From UBA6183 sp964545895 (GTDB lineage Bacteria; Bacteroidota; Bacteroidia; UKL13-3): a stretch of 28,159 bases of DNA. The notes under the pieces were generated by a model. The model ran no database searches. It worked only from the letters and a program-made list of their open reading frames with translations, and was not told where the DNA came from. Made by a program: the position numbers and the translations under genes. The first letter of the stretch is position 1. Each line of letters begins with the position of its first letter. The stretch covers positions 1 through 28,159 of the forward strand of contig CAZJHS010000036.1 of assembly GCA_964545895.1 (NCBI GenBank), read 5' to 3'. Positions 8,517 to 17,399 of this stretch are shown here, piece after piece.

Positions 8517-10448
8517 TTACTTGCCTTTGTAATCGGTATTTAAAACCCTAAAAGTAGTGCGTCTGTTTTCTTGATGTTGTTCTTCGGTGCAATCTACGCC
8601 ATCAGCACAATCGTTAATTAATTTACTTTCGCCATATCCTACAGCTTGTAAACGCGCTTTAGCAATGCCCTTTTTAACTAAATAATCAACACAACTTTGC
8701 GCACGTCTTTGACTTAATTTTAAGTTGTATGCTTCATCAGCACGACTATCCGTGTGCGAAGCCAACTCGATTACCAATGTTGGATTATTGATTAAAATAG
8801 TAGCTAACGAATCCAAAACTTTAGCCGCATCTGGTCTAATATCAGACTTGTCTAAATCATAATAAATGCCCGATAAAGTAAGCTCTACACTCTCGTCAGG
8901 TATTGGTGTAAGGTAAATGGTAACTTGCACCGTAGTATCATTATTAACGCCTGCGCTTGATAACTTAATAGGCATGCTTTTAAAAAATTTATCTTTAGCA
9001 GCCGTTAAATCAAACTCATTATTTAAAGCTAACTCGGCAACAAAATCTCCCTTATTATCTGTTTTAAGTTGCAAAGGATTTTTACCTGCAAAGTTAAGTT
9101 GAGCACCTCCTAATGGTTGGTTGTCTTCTTGGTTAATTACTTTACCTTTTACTAAAAATAAGTAGGGTTTTACACTAATACTGTACAAATCATCATCGCC
9201 TACACCACCCACTCGATTGCTGCTATAGTAGGCCATTGCATCACCTGCATTAGCCGAGGTAAATGTTATTCCAAAATCATCGCCACCACTATTAATAGGG
9301 CTTTTTAAATTAATGGCTTTGGCAAATGTTCCTGCCGAATCTTTGGTGTAAAACAAATCTAAACCACCCATACCATAATGGCCTTTGCTGGCAAAGTAAA
9401 TTTTACCATCAGGGTGCACCGATGGAAACATATCATCTTCGGTGGTATTTACATAAGCACCAAGATTTTTTGGAGTACCCCATTTGCCCGTTATCGGATT
9501 ATAATCTATGTAGTAAATGTCTTTTTCGCCAATGCTGCCAGGCATGTTGCTGGCAAAATACATGCGCTTATTATCGGCTGTCATGGCCGGGTGCCCTACA
9601 CTAAAACTATCACTACAAAAAGGCAATACTTGTGGCGCTATCCATTGGTTATTTTGCTTGTAGCTTACATATATTTTGCAGTTTAAACCTTTACCATCAA
9701 TACCATTGCATTGCGTAAAATACATGGTAGTGTTGCTGCTATCAACCCAAGCTACTCCCTCGTTATAATTACTATTAACTAAGCCACTGGCTTTAGTTGC
9801 ATTGCCATAATTTTGGTTTGATAATGTGGCTTCAAAAATATCAGCGCATTTTTGGCCTGTCCACTCAAAAATAATATTACCCGTTGATTCAGTTCGGGAT
9901 GAACTCCAAGTAATTTTACCTTCACTAACAAAAGGTGAATAGTCGCTATTAACCGTGTTTAAAGCTTTAATGTTGGTGATGTTAAATTTTTCGGGAGTTT
10001 GTTTCCATTGGGCAGCCAATTTGCAGGCCTCCATTTCGCGTTGTGCATTTTTATCACCAGGTACTTCAAATAAATAATCGTTAAATGCACGTGCGGCATC
10101 ATCATAACGTTCAAAGTTTTTCAGCAATAATCCGTACGAGTAAAGTATTTTAGGATCGGGGTATTTGGTATTAATTAGTTGTTCGTACCACTCAAACGCT
10201 TGTTTAAAATTATTGCTTAACCTAAAGCTCTCGGCTATTTTAAAATTGATAACGGCCTTCTGGTCTTCCTCTTTAATTTTAGCAAATATTTTTTTATACA
10301 GCAACGCAGCCGTGTTGTATTTTTTGTTGTTAAAAACAACATCGGCTTTGGCAATTTCCAAATCAATGGGTGTAATTACCTTCGACTCTTGCGCCCAAAG
10401 GCTATTAATCAAAGTACACAATAAAAGAAGCAAAATGGCTTTACGCAT
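8517..10448 (-). CDS. TPR/PD40/OmpA-domain envelope protein (PorE-like architecture)
   Basis: A 643-residue protein with a signal peptide (1-20, cleaved after LWAQ). It carries TPR-like helices (about 30-145: AALLYKKI, AFEWYEQL, DAARAFNDYL), a PD40/WD40-like beta-propeller (about 155-425; repeated blades such as MYFASNMPGSIGEKDIYYID and IYFASKGHYGMGGLDLFYT), a carboxypeptidase-regulatory-like domain (about 430-515) and an OmpA C-terminal domain (527-643). In the OmpA domain the peptidoglycan-binding pair Asp567 and Arg582 is present (HTDSRADEAYNLKLSQRRA). This order matches PorE of the type IX secretion system, which links the outer-membrane complex to peptidoglycan, but Bacteroidota carry several paralogs with the same order. 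PorE is a lipoprotein, whereas here Cys11 lies in the hydrophobic core without a lipobox. Family sure, PorE orthology not. Confidence 0.9.
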   Translation of the reverse strand: MRKAILLLLLCTLINSLWAQESKVITPIDLEIAKADVVFNNKKYNTAALLYKKIFAKIKEEDQKAVINFKIAESFRLSNNFKQAFEWYEQLINTKYPDPKILYSYGLLLKNFERYDDAARAFNDYLFEVPGDKNAQREMEACKLAAQWKQTPEKFNITNIKALNTVNSDYSPFVSEGKITWSSSRTESTGNIIFEWTGQKCADIFEATLSNQNYGNATKASGLVNSNYNEGVAWVDSSNTTMYFTQCNGIDGKGLNCKIYVSYKQNNQWIAPQVLPFCSDSFSVGHPAMTADNKRMYFASNMPGSIGEKDIYYIDYNPITGKWGTPKNLGAYVNTTEDDMFPSVHPDGKIYFASKGHYGMGGLDLFYTKDSAGTFAKAINLKSPINSGGDDFGITFTSANAGDAMAYYSSNRVGGVGDDDLYSISVKPYLFLVKGKVINQEDNQPLGGAQLNFAGKNPLQLKTDNKGDFVAELALNNEFDLTAAKDKFFKSMPIKLSSAGVNNDTTVQVTIYLTPIPDESVELTLSGIYYDLDKSDIRPDAAKVLDSLATILINNPTLVIELASHTDSRADEAYNLKLSQRRAQSCVDYLVKKGIAKARLQAVGYGESKLINDCADGVDCTEEQHQENRRTTFRVLNTDYKGK

Positions 10449-10531
10449 ATACTTTCAAAATAAGGCAAATTTTTGGTAAAAATATAACGCAAATACAAGG
10501 CACAATATTTTAACATGCTGTTAAAAAACAA

Positions 10532-10555
10532 GAGGCAAACCAAATGGTTTGCCTC
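10532..10555 (-). terminator. Intrinsic terminator of the T9SS cargo gene
   Basis: A perfect 10-bp stem (GAGGCAAACC at 10532-10541 and GGTTTGCCTC at 10546-10555) closes a 4-base loop. On the minus strand it is followed by TTGTTTTTT. It lies 30 bp beyond the stop of the large secreted protein gene. Confidence 0.9.
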
Positions 10556-10585
10556 CTGAAATAGTAGTGTATTTAAAGATTAGTT

Positions 10586-13500
10586 TTATTCTGATTTTAC
10601 CACCTTAGAAGTATAAATAGTTTTATCATTTTGTGTGATGGTTACTAAGTATAATCCGTTGGTTAATGCGGCTAATTCATTTACAATGTACTTATTAAAT
10701 CCTTGCGATACAAGTAATGGGATATTTAATAATGATTTTCCTGTTAAATCGGTAATGTGTAACTGTGCAGCACCTGCAGTTAAAGTTTCCATTTCTATGG
10801 TTAACGCAGATTTTACCGGGTTAGGATAAATAGTAATTTGCTCGGCTTGTGCATCAGCATGGTTTACAACCACCACTTCACTTTCGGTAAACGAACCATC
10901 AAAATCAACTTGTTTTAAGCGGTAGTAAACTGTGCTTGCGTGCACAAATACATCCCTATCAGCATAGCTGTAGTTACTTGTTACATTGCTATTTCCGTTG
11001 CCTTTGGTAAAGCTAATTTCTTCAAAAGTTTCGCCATCTACTGAGCGCTCTACAATAAACCCTTTGCAGTTATTTTCGCTGGCAGTTGCCCAACGCAAAA
11101 TAGCATCGGCCTTGCTAGATTTAGCTGTAAAGTATAACATAACCACAGGTAGCGGATTGTTGTTTGCACCTACCGTTAATTGTGTATTGTAAATGGCTTG
11201 AGTTTGCGCAAACGATACATTTTGTAAAGCAAACGATACCGAAGCTGCTGTTGCATTAGCTTGTGTCCATGTGCCTGTATTGTTAACCGCGCGTGTAAAT
11301 AAACGCATGTCAGTTGTGCTAACTCCTGAACTTAAATTACCTGTACCTAAATTAAACAACAAATTAGTTGACGAGGTGGTTGCATTACCATAACGGTAAA
11401 GCATCCAGTAGTTAGGATGTACAGCTGTAACACCGCCTGGTGCAGTTAGCGGACTTGAGCCAATTGGCGCACCACTAAATTTATGTGCATATATCGTATC
11501 TGTTCCATTGATATTACTGTATATCATACTTAAGCCTGTTGAGCCTAACGCGTAGGTACCATCAACTACTGGTGTTTGTGTGCCTACAATTGGTGTTCCT
11601 AATGGATATTGTGTAGCCACCCAAGTTGGAGGAATATTGCCAAACAACGCTGCATTACAATTGCCTGAAGCATCTGTTGCAAATGTATTGGTAGCACCTT
11701 CATCAAAACGGTAATAAGCCATTAAACTAATGCTTGGCGAGTTGTTTAAACGAGTATGCATATTTGCCCTAATATCACTTGCTGTGCGCACAGTATTCCA
11801 AATGCGTAACTCATCAATTGTTCCTAAAAATGCAGATGAGGCTAATCCATCATTACCAATTGTAATATCATAGTTTTCTGGAATAATAGCTGATGTACTA
11901 ACAGTAGTATCTAACACAACTGCACCATTAATATAAAACCTGAAATTGGTTCCGTTAAAGGTAGCTGCCACATGACTAAAGCCTGTTGGTACAGCAACTG
12001 CCGAAGTAAATTGGTAGAAATTAGTGTTAGTATTCATAAAGAAGTTAAGCTGATGTGCGGCTGTTAAACTCCAGTTGTATTGAATAAAACCAACTGCCGA
12101 ATCTTTCGAAATGATACTACGATCTACTGCTGTTGTTGATCTATTTATCCAAGCCTCCATAGTAAATGAGTTGGTTAAGTTTAGGGCTGGTGTATTTTTT
12201 ACATTGAGCATTGAGCTTGCAGTAAATTGTATACCATTAACAGAAGTATTTCCTAAACTTAAATTAGTTACATTAAATACATACACCAATGTATCGTTTG
12301 ATCGATCGCCATCTACTGGCTGCGCTGTCCAAGCTTTAAGCGTATACACACCTGCTACACTTGGGTTAAATGTACTTACAAAAACAACTCCTGCAGTAGC
12401 ACCCGAACCTACGGTAGTAACCGTTGAAGTTGCATTATAATTTGAAGGACCTGTGATAGATATTGCTACTGGAATGTTGGTTTGTGTACTGCTTCCAAAG
12501 TTGCGAACAGTAATACTTGGGTTGATGGCTGATGAGCCAGCAATAAGCGAACGACAAGGGTTTGAAACTAAACTTACCCCAACATCGTTTACACCATCAA
12601 CAACACGAATATTATCCATGTCAATAATTACATCGTTGGTAGTTCCAAACCATTCGTATACAATTTTTACTACAACATCAACACCTGTAAAGGCTGCTAA
12701 AGAAGCAGTAAATGGCGTATAGTTTGCCGAGCTGGTATGATTAACACCATTAATTAATGCCAATTGAGTAAAGGTATTACCGCAATCAGTAGACACCATT
12801 ACTTTAATACTATCTGTGTTTAATAACGTTGCGGCAGTACCTCCAATATTATTTAACACACGGTAATCAAAACGCAACACATGGTTAGTAGTAATACCAC
12901 TAATACGTGGCGATTGAATGTATGCGTTAGCTGCAAACGGACTGCTATTGTTTATATTTACCCTAATAGAATTACTGGTGTTTGTACCGTTGCCTGTGCT
13001 TACCAAAAATCTGTTTGTTGTCCAATTGGTAGGGAATGTTGCGGCATTAAAGTTTTGAATAACTGGTGCTACACTTGCTGCAAAAACATTGCGCACCAAA
13101 GGAGGCAAAGTATCATTTATAGCATTTCCATCAGGACCAAATCTTGTCCATGCGGTAAAGGTATAAGCTCCTGCCGAATCGAAGTTAAACGATGGTAAAA
13201 CAGTAACATTAAGCGTGGCGCTTGCTGCTAAAGTTCCGCTGGTTACCAATACAGGTCCAAACGAAATAGTATTGCCTGATGGCTTAATAATTTTACCAAA
13301 AATACGAAGCGTATCAACAGCAAAATTTTGACTTAATAATCCCAAATTTTGCACTTGCATAGATACTGCTTGTGTACCAATGTTTACACAACCTGTGCCT
13401 GGTGCAAACAAATCAATAACACCTAAATCATCATTAATGGTTAAGCGAGGCTCAATCATAAACCTAAATTGATTGCTGGGGTTAACGGCAAAATCATTCC

Positions 13501-15763
13501 ACGCTAAGCCAGTAAAACCTGTTCCTTGGCGGAAATAAAAAGTGCGATTTCTGATTGGATTTTCGTTTTGAAATGCAAAGCCAATATTATTTGCTGTTGT
13601 TTGACGAACACCAATATAAAACGAACCGCTTACAGGCACAGATGGTATTGATAAGTTAAATATACCATTAATAGTATTTTGTGTACTTGAAACCCAATAC
13701 GGATTCATTTTTGGACCAAAGGTTGAGCCTGAATCTTCGTAAATAACTACTTGGAAAGGAAACGGACCATTAAAAAATGCATTGGTAAAGTTTACGTTTA
13801 CTTGGTTTACAAAGTTTGGAACTGGGGTGTAAAACTTCGCCACAATTTCACCATCAGGATTGGTTCCTACATTACCAGATTGTGCTAAAAACGGACGACT
13901 ATAACTTAATGCATTCAAAGTATTTTCACGCACCCAAATTGCGGTATCGTTTGAAGGTTTTTGGTCAGGATTTGGATTAACCGTTAGTGTATCAAACCCT
14001 AAAACAAATGGTGTATAAGGCACTATATTTATGATGGCCTCATTGCCTGCTGCCAACGATACATTAACAGAACCCATGTATCCATTTAATTTGCTGCGTA
14101 AATGTATAGGCTCATTTGTAACTGCCGCTGCACCTTTATTACGTACTAAAACGCGTATGGTATCATCTGTACCGATCGGAATTTTTCCGTAGGTATAAAT
14201 AATTACTGTTTGTAAATCAAACGTATCAATTGGGCTTGTGCTTTCAAAAGCACCACGATAAGGACGTACAGTACTTCTTGGTGTGCCAAAATAATCGGTG
14301 GTTGTGCCTATTGGCGTACCTATTAAATTAGCACCAGATGTGTTTACGCCATTAAAATTTACTGTTGGGTCTGTTACGTTATTAAAATCTATCAAACCAA
14401 ATGTTGAGTTTTGCTCATTTGGCGTTGCAGCAGCTTTATAGGTTGCAATGGTACCATGAAAAGTTCCTATCCAAGCGGTTAAAAAAGTAGGTCCACCGTA
14501 ATACGTATTGTAATCAATAGTATTAGTACCTGTTGTTGGTGTACTATAAAAAGCACCTACGTGTTGATTGGCCGAACCTGCACGTGTATTGATGCAAAGG
14601 TTATTTCTGCTGGTAAATACGCTTGAAGCGCTGCTATTACTTTTTAATAAACCAACTGTTGTTGGTTGGCCATTAACTGTAACATGGGTTCCTCCAATGC
14701 GAAAAGTATTGTGCTCAACAACTACTGTTGCATTTAGTGTGCCTCCAAATAGAAAGCAACGTATGATTTGACTAAGTGTGTTAGGAAAAGTAGCGCTACC
14801 CAATGATATGCTGTTGTTTCTTACCAACAATGTACCCGAGGCTATAGCAGGAGAGAAAATAATGCCTTGTAAAAAATTTGCTGCACTTGTATTTAAATCA
14901 TACACCCTATTTTTGGTAACCGTTACGGTTGATGTTGGCTCTATTAATGTAATATTTAAAAACTGGTATCCACCAGTAGATGTTGCAACTGTATGCGTAC
15001 AATTGTTTGAATCAATAATCATACTGCCTACTCCCGAAGCTAAACGAATTGCTGTGGCTTTTTGGTTTACCAACAAACAATTTCTTACTGTAGTATTATT
15101 ATTAGCCGCACCATTGGTACCGGCAATTTCAATACCTAAATTACCCCCACTTATTGTGGCATTTAAAATGGTATTATTTGCATTTAAGCCCGCAAGTAAT
15201 CGTAATGCACTTGATGCGGTAGTTCCAATAGCACCGTTATCAATAGTACAATACGTAAACATATTAAACGAAGCACTAGCACTTAATGCTATAGTATGAG
15301 ATGCTGCCACGTTATTCGGGTTTGTTATGGTTAACAGTTTTGCAGTACCAGTAGATAACGGACGACCATCAATAGTTACATTATCGGCACCATTGTATGT
15401 TAGTAAGGTAGCCGCAGTAAATGTAGCAGTAATTGTTTTTACAGATGTTGCCGTATCTGCGGGCCTAATCATAATATCAGTATACAAAGCACCGCTTGCG
15501 TTACCACTCTCATTTAGGGTAATTGCTGCGGCCTCTGTGGTATTGGCATGAACCAATACTACAATACTGCCCGTATGTGTGCCATTGTTGATGTTATCAA
15601 TGGCCGCCTTTAGGGTGCTGTAATTTGCTGAGGTGGAACTTCCTGCAGACGATGTTAGCGAAATTTGCGCCTGTGCATTAAGCGCTAAAGCGCCAAACAC
15701 AAGCATTACCAAGGCTCTAAGCCATAGTGTCCTCTGTTTAAATGGTTTGTAGTAATGTCTCAT
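10586..15763 (-). CDS. Giant secreted T9SS cargo: beta-helix, CARDB-like, jelly-roll, LamG and type A sorting domain
   Basis: A 1725-residue protein from the ATG at 15763; the frame opens 30 bases earlier at a TTG, but the ATG gives a proper signal peptide (MRHYYKPFKQ.., ending LNAQAQ). About 30-490 is rich in short Asn/Thr strands typical of a parallel beta-helix. CARDB-like Ig modules with the phrase RVLVRNKGAAAV follow (about 510-620, repeated later). A jelly-roll cleaved-adhesin type domain is at about 905-1070 (FPTNWTTNRF, RISGITTNHVLRFDYRV). A LamG/concanavalin domain is at about 1176-1340 (SFTMEAWINRS, IDELRIWNTVRT). The C-terminal 83 residues are a T9SS type A sorting domain (ITIYPNPVKSAL, LTNGLYLVTI, SKVVKSE). 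It is expected to be exported by T9SS and anchored or released at the surface as an adhesin or polymer binder (inference). Monocistronic, with a strong terminator downstream. Confidence 0.92.
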   Translation of the reverse strand: MRHYYKPFKQRTLWLRALVMLVFGALALNAQAQISLTSSAGSSTSANYSTLKAAIDNINNGTHTGSIVVLVHANTTEAAAITLNESGNASGALYTDIMIRPADTATSVKTITATFTAATLLTYNGADNVTIDGRPLSTGTAKLLTITNPNNVAASHTIALSASASFNMFTYCTIDNGAIGTTASSALRLLAGLNANNTILNATISGGNLGIEIAGTNGAANNNTTVRNCLLVNQKATAIRLASGVGSMIIDSNNCTHTVATSTGGYQFLNITLIEPTSTVTVTKNRVYDLNTSAANFLQGIIFSPAIASGTLLVRNNSISLGSATFPNTLSQIIRCFLFGGTLNATVVVEHNTFRIGGTHVTVNGQPTTVGLLKSNSSASSVFTSRNNLCINTRAGSANQHVGAFYSTPTTGTNTIDYNTYYGGPTFLTAWIGTFHGTIATYKAAATPNEQNSTFGLIDFNNVTDPTVNFNGVNTSGANLIGTPIGTTTDYFGTPRSTVRPYRGAFESTSPIDTFDLQTVIIYTYGKIPIGTDDTIRVLVRNKGAAAVTNEPIHLRSKLNGYMGSVNVSLAAGNEAIINIVPYTPFVLGFDTLTVNPNPDQKPSNDTAIWVRENTLNALSYSRPFLAQSGNVGTNPDGEIVAKFYTPVPNFVNQVNVNFTNAFFNGPFPFQVVIYEDSGSTFGPKMNPYWVSSTQNTINGIFNLSIPSVPVSGSFYIGVRQTTANNIGFAFQNENPIRNRTFYFRQGTGFTGLAWNDFAVNPSNQFRFMIEPRLTINDDLGVIDLFAPGTGCVNIGTQAVSMQVQNLGLLSQNFAVDTLRIFGKIIKPSGNTISFGPVLVTSGTLAASATLNVTVLPSFNFDSAGAYTFTAWTRFGPDGNAINDTLPPLVRNVFAASVAPVIQNFNAATFPTNWTTNRFLVSTGNGTNTSNSIRVNINNSSPFAANAYIQSPRISGITTNHVLRFDYRVLNNIGGTAATLLNTDSIKVMVSTDCGNTFTQLALINGVNHTSSANYTPFTASLAAFTGVDVVVKIVYEWFGTTNDVIIDMDNIRVVDGVNDVGVSLVSNPCRSLIAGSSAINPSITVRNFGSSTQTNIPVAISITGPSNYNATSTVTTVGSGATAGVVFVSTFNPSVAGVYTLKAWTAQPVDGDRSNDTLVYVFNVTNLSLGNTSVNGIQFTASSMLNVKNTPALNLTNSFTMEAWINRSTTAVDRSIISKDSAVGFIQYNWSLTAAHQLNFFMNTNTNFYQFTSAVAVPTGFSHVAATFNGTNFRFYINGAVVLDTTVSTSAIIPENYDITIGNDGLASSAFLGTIDELRIWNTVRTASDIRANMHTRLNNSPSISLMAYYRFDEGATNTFATDASGNCNAALFGNIPPTWVATQYPLGTPIVGTQTPVVDGTYALGSTGLSMIYSNINGTDTIYAHKFSGAPIGSSPLTAPGGVTAVHPNYWMLYRYGNATTSSTNLLFNLGTGNLSSGVSTTDMRLFTRAVNNTGTWTQANATAASVSFALQNVSFAQTQAIYNTQLTVGANNNPLPVVMLYFTAKSSKADAILRWATASENNCKGFIVERSVDGETFEEISFTKGNGNSNVTSNYSYADRDVFVHASTVYYRLKQVDFDGSFTESEVVVVNHADAQAEQITIYPNPVKSALTIEMETLTAGAAQLHITDLTGKSLLNIPLLVSQGFNKYIVNELAALTNGLYLVTITQNDKTIYTSKVVKSE

Positions 15764-15970
15764 AATAGTTTGTATTAACAATACAATATACAAAACATTG
15801 CAAACAACAACAGTTTGTAATTATATAAGTAACACGTACTAGCTAATATTTGGTTTGTTATTGCTGTAAATAGCCTTATTTACACGCACAAGGCGCCTCT
15901 TAAAATTTTCTTAATGTTGCAATAAATATTCTATCGCAATTAAATCAGACACATCACTTATTTTCGCTGC

Positions 15971-16420
15971 ATGATGAATTTATTCGCCATAGAAACTGAA
16001 ATTAATGGCAAAAACAGCACCTTACTTTCTTTGCTTGATGCAGAGGCTATGGCCCATGTTAAAAATCAAAAAGCTATAGTTGGTATTTTAAAAGATGTTG
16101 CTGGCCCAATTAGCCACGAGAATATTATTTACAATCCGGCATTTATAGATTTTTTTCATAAAATCATGTTGGTATTTGCCGAGTTCACTTCGGGCACTAA
16201 TTTAAGCCAAACACAAGGCTTTATGTATTTGGTTGATGAGCGCAGTACAACACCCGATACCCCCGAACAAAAAGATATTATTGGTTCGTTTGAGGTAAGC
16301 GCAGGTCTACTACTTAAAGATACTTATGTACCCAATGCCAACTACCAATTTATTAGCAACCAAGGCTTATTTAAACTACCCGCACAAATTGAGCGTGTTT
16401 TATTTATGGCATTGGTGTAA
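15971..16420 (+). CDS. Hypothetical protein (149 aa) coupled to a methyltransferase
   Basis: No family recognised. The 149-residue protein has no signal peptide, no membrane segment and no cysteine. It begins MMNLFAIETEINGK and contains an acidic centre with VDERSTTPDTPEQKDIIG (about 88-105) and a C-terminus PAQIERVLFMALV. The pattern of a strand-rich N-terminus, an amphipathic helix (FIDFFHKIMLVFAEF, about 58-72) and a loop suggests a small folded domain. It precedes the methyltransferase by 9 bp on the same strand, so the pair is an operon. The possible -7 box TATTTTCG (15959-15966) ends only four bases before the ATG. A role as partner or substrate-recruiting protein for the methyltransferase is a guess. 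Confidence 0.7.
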   Translation: MMNLFAIETEINGKNSTLLSLLDAEAMAHVKNQKAIVGILKDVAGPISHENIIYNPAFIDFFHKIMLVFAEFTSGTNLSQTQGFMYLVDERSTTPDTPEQKDIIGSFEVSAGLLLKDTYVPNANYQFISNQGLFKLPAQIERVLFMALV

Positions 16421-16429
16421 GTTGCAAGC

Positions 16430-17395
16430 ATGGCATTTATTACTTATTTAGATTTTGTTGATTTATGGTATAAACTGCGCGAACGCGGAACAAGTTATGC
16501 TGCAAAAAAACTATTAAGTAATGCCGAACAACGTATAAAATCTACTTGGAACGAAGACGACTTACCAAGCAGCAATTGGTGGCAAGTAGATGCGGTGCGA
16601 CAACGTTGGAACCAACTTATTACGGGTAATCAACAAACCATTTACCCCGATTATGTGGTACAAAAATGGTTATCAAACCAAACTAATTTAAAGCTATTAA
16701 GCATTGGTTGTGGTACTGGACAACGCGAATTAGAATTTGCCAAACACACTTGCTTTGCACAAATTGATGCCTTTGATATTGCACCAAAAGCAATTAAAGA
16801 TGCACAAAAAACTGCGGCCGAAATCGGAATAAATACTTGCAATTTTTTTGTGGGTGATGTGTATCAAGATGCTTGGCCCGATGAACATTATGATGTGGTA
16901 TTGTTTCACTCTTCTTTGCATCACTTTAAACAAGTTGATGGCTTACTAAAAAAAGTAAAGCGTACCCTTAAAACCAACGGAATAATTGTTATTAACGAAT
17001 ACGTGGGTGCTAATAGATTTCAGTTTACCAATTCACGTAAACAAAAGGTAAATGCCATTTACCAAACGGAGGTTCCGACAAATTTTAAAACACGTAAAAA
17101 CACTACCACACCAAAAAATAAAGTGTACTTTCCGGGGTTGCTGCGCATGGTTATTTCCGACCCATCAGAAGCTGTTGAATCGGCTAGTATTATGCCACTT
17201 ATGCAAGATAATTTTACCTTACTTGAGCAAAAAAACTATGGTGGAAATTTGCTTACCTTTATTTTAAAAGATATTGCCCATCATTTTAATAAGCCAGAAG
17301 CTCAACCCATTTTAGAAAAACTTTTTGCACTAGAAGACGAGGTGTTACAGCAAGAACAACAAAGTGATTTTGTGTTTGCTGTTTACAAAAAATAA
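16430..17395 (+). CDS. Class I SAM-dependent methyltransferase
   Basis: A 321-residue cytoplasmic protein. The Rossmann methyltransferase core starts near residue 88: motif I LSIGCGTG (90-97), the acidic ribose-binding DIAP (116-119), GDVYQDAWP (142-150), and VVLFHSSLHHF (156-166) as the post-motif region. Then comes VKRTLKTNGIIVINEYVGANRFQFT. About 85 residues precede the core and about 130 follow it; the C-terminal half contains SDPSEAVES and QKNYGGNLLTFILKDIAHHF. That tail is familiar to me from methyltransferases of surface-glycan loci, but no sugar genes are nearby, so the substrate stays unknown. It follows the 149-aa gene by 9 bp and converges on the alpha/beta hydrolase gene with 4 bp between stops. 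Confidence 0.88.
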   Translation: MAFITYLDFVDLWYKLRERGTSYAAKKLLSNAEQRIKSTWNEDDLPSSNWWQVDAVRQRWNQLITGNQQTIYPDYVVQKWLSNQTNLKLLSIGCGTGQRELEFAKHTCFAQIDAFDIAPKAIKDAQKTAAEIGINTCNFFVGDVYQDAWPDEHYDVVLFHSSLHHFKQVDGLLKKVKRTLKTNGIIVINEYVGANRFQFTNSRKQKVNAIYQTEVPTNFKTRKNTTTPKNKVYFPGLLRMVISDPSEAVESASIMPLMQDNFTLLEQKNYGGNLLTFILKDIAHHFNKPEAQPILEKLFALEDEVLQQEQQSDFVFAVYKK

Positions 17396-17399
17396 GTTG

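Noticed and set aside
8517..10448. Assigning the symbol porE outright
   Set aside because: The domain order fits, but Bacteroidota have several paralogs with it and the expected lipoprotein cysteine is missing.
10509..10523. TTAACA-TGC-TGTTAA palindrome as a regulator site
   Set aside because: It lies beyond the terminator of the T9SS cargo gene with only a 6-bp AT-rich stem, and could arise by chance.
14778..15299. Plus-strand frame of 173 codons
   Set aside because: It is a shadow of the large T9SS cargo gene on the other strand; its hydrophobic bias follows from the Asn/Thr-rich codons of that gene.
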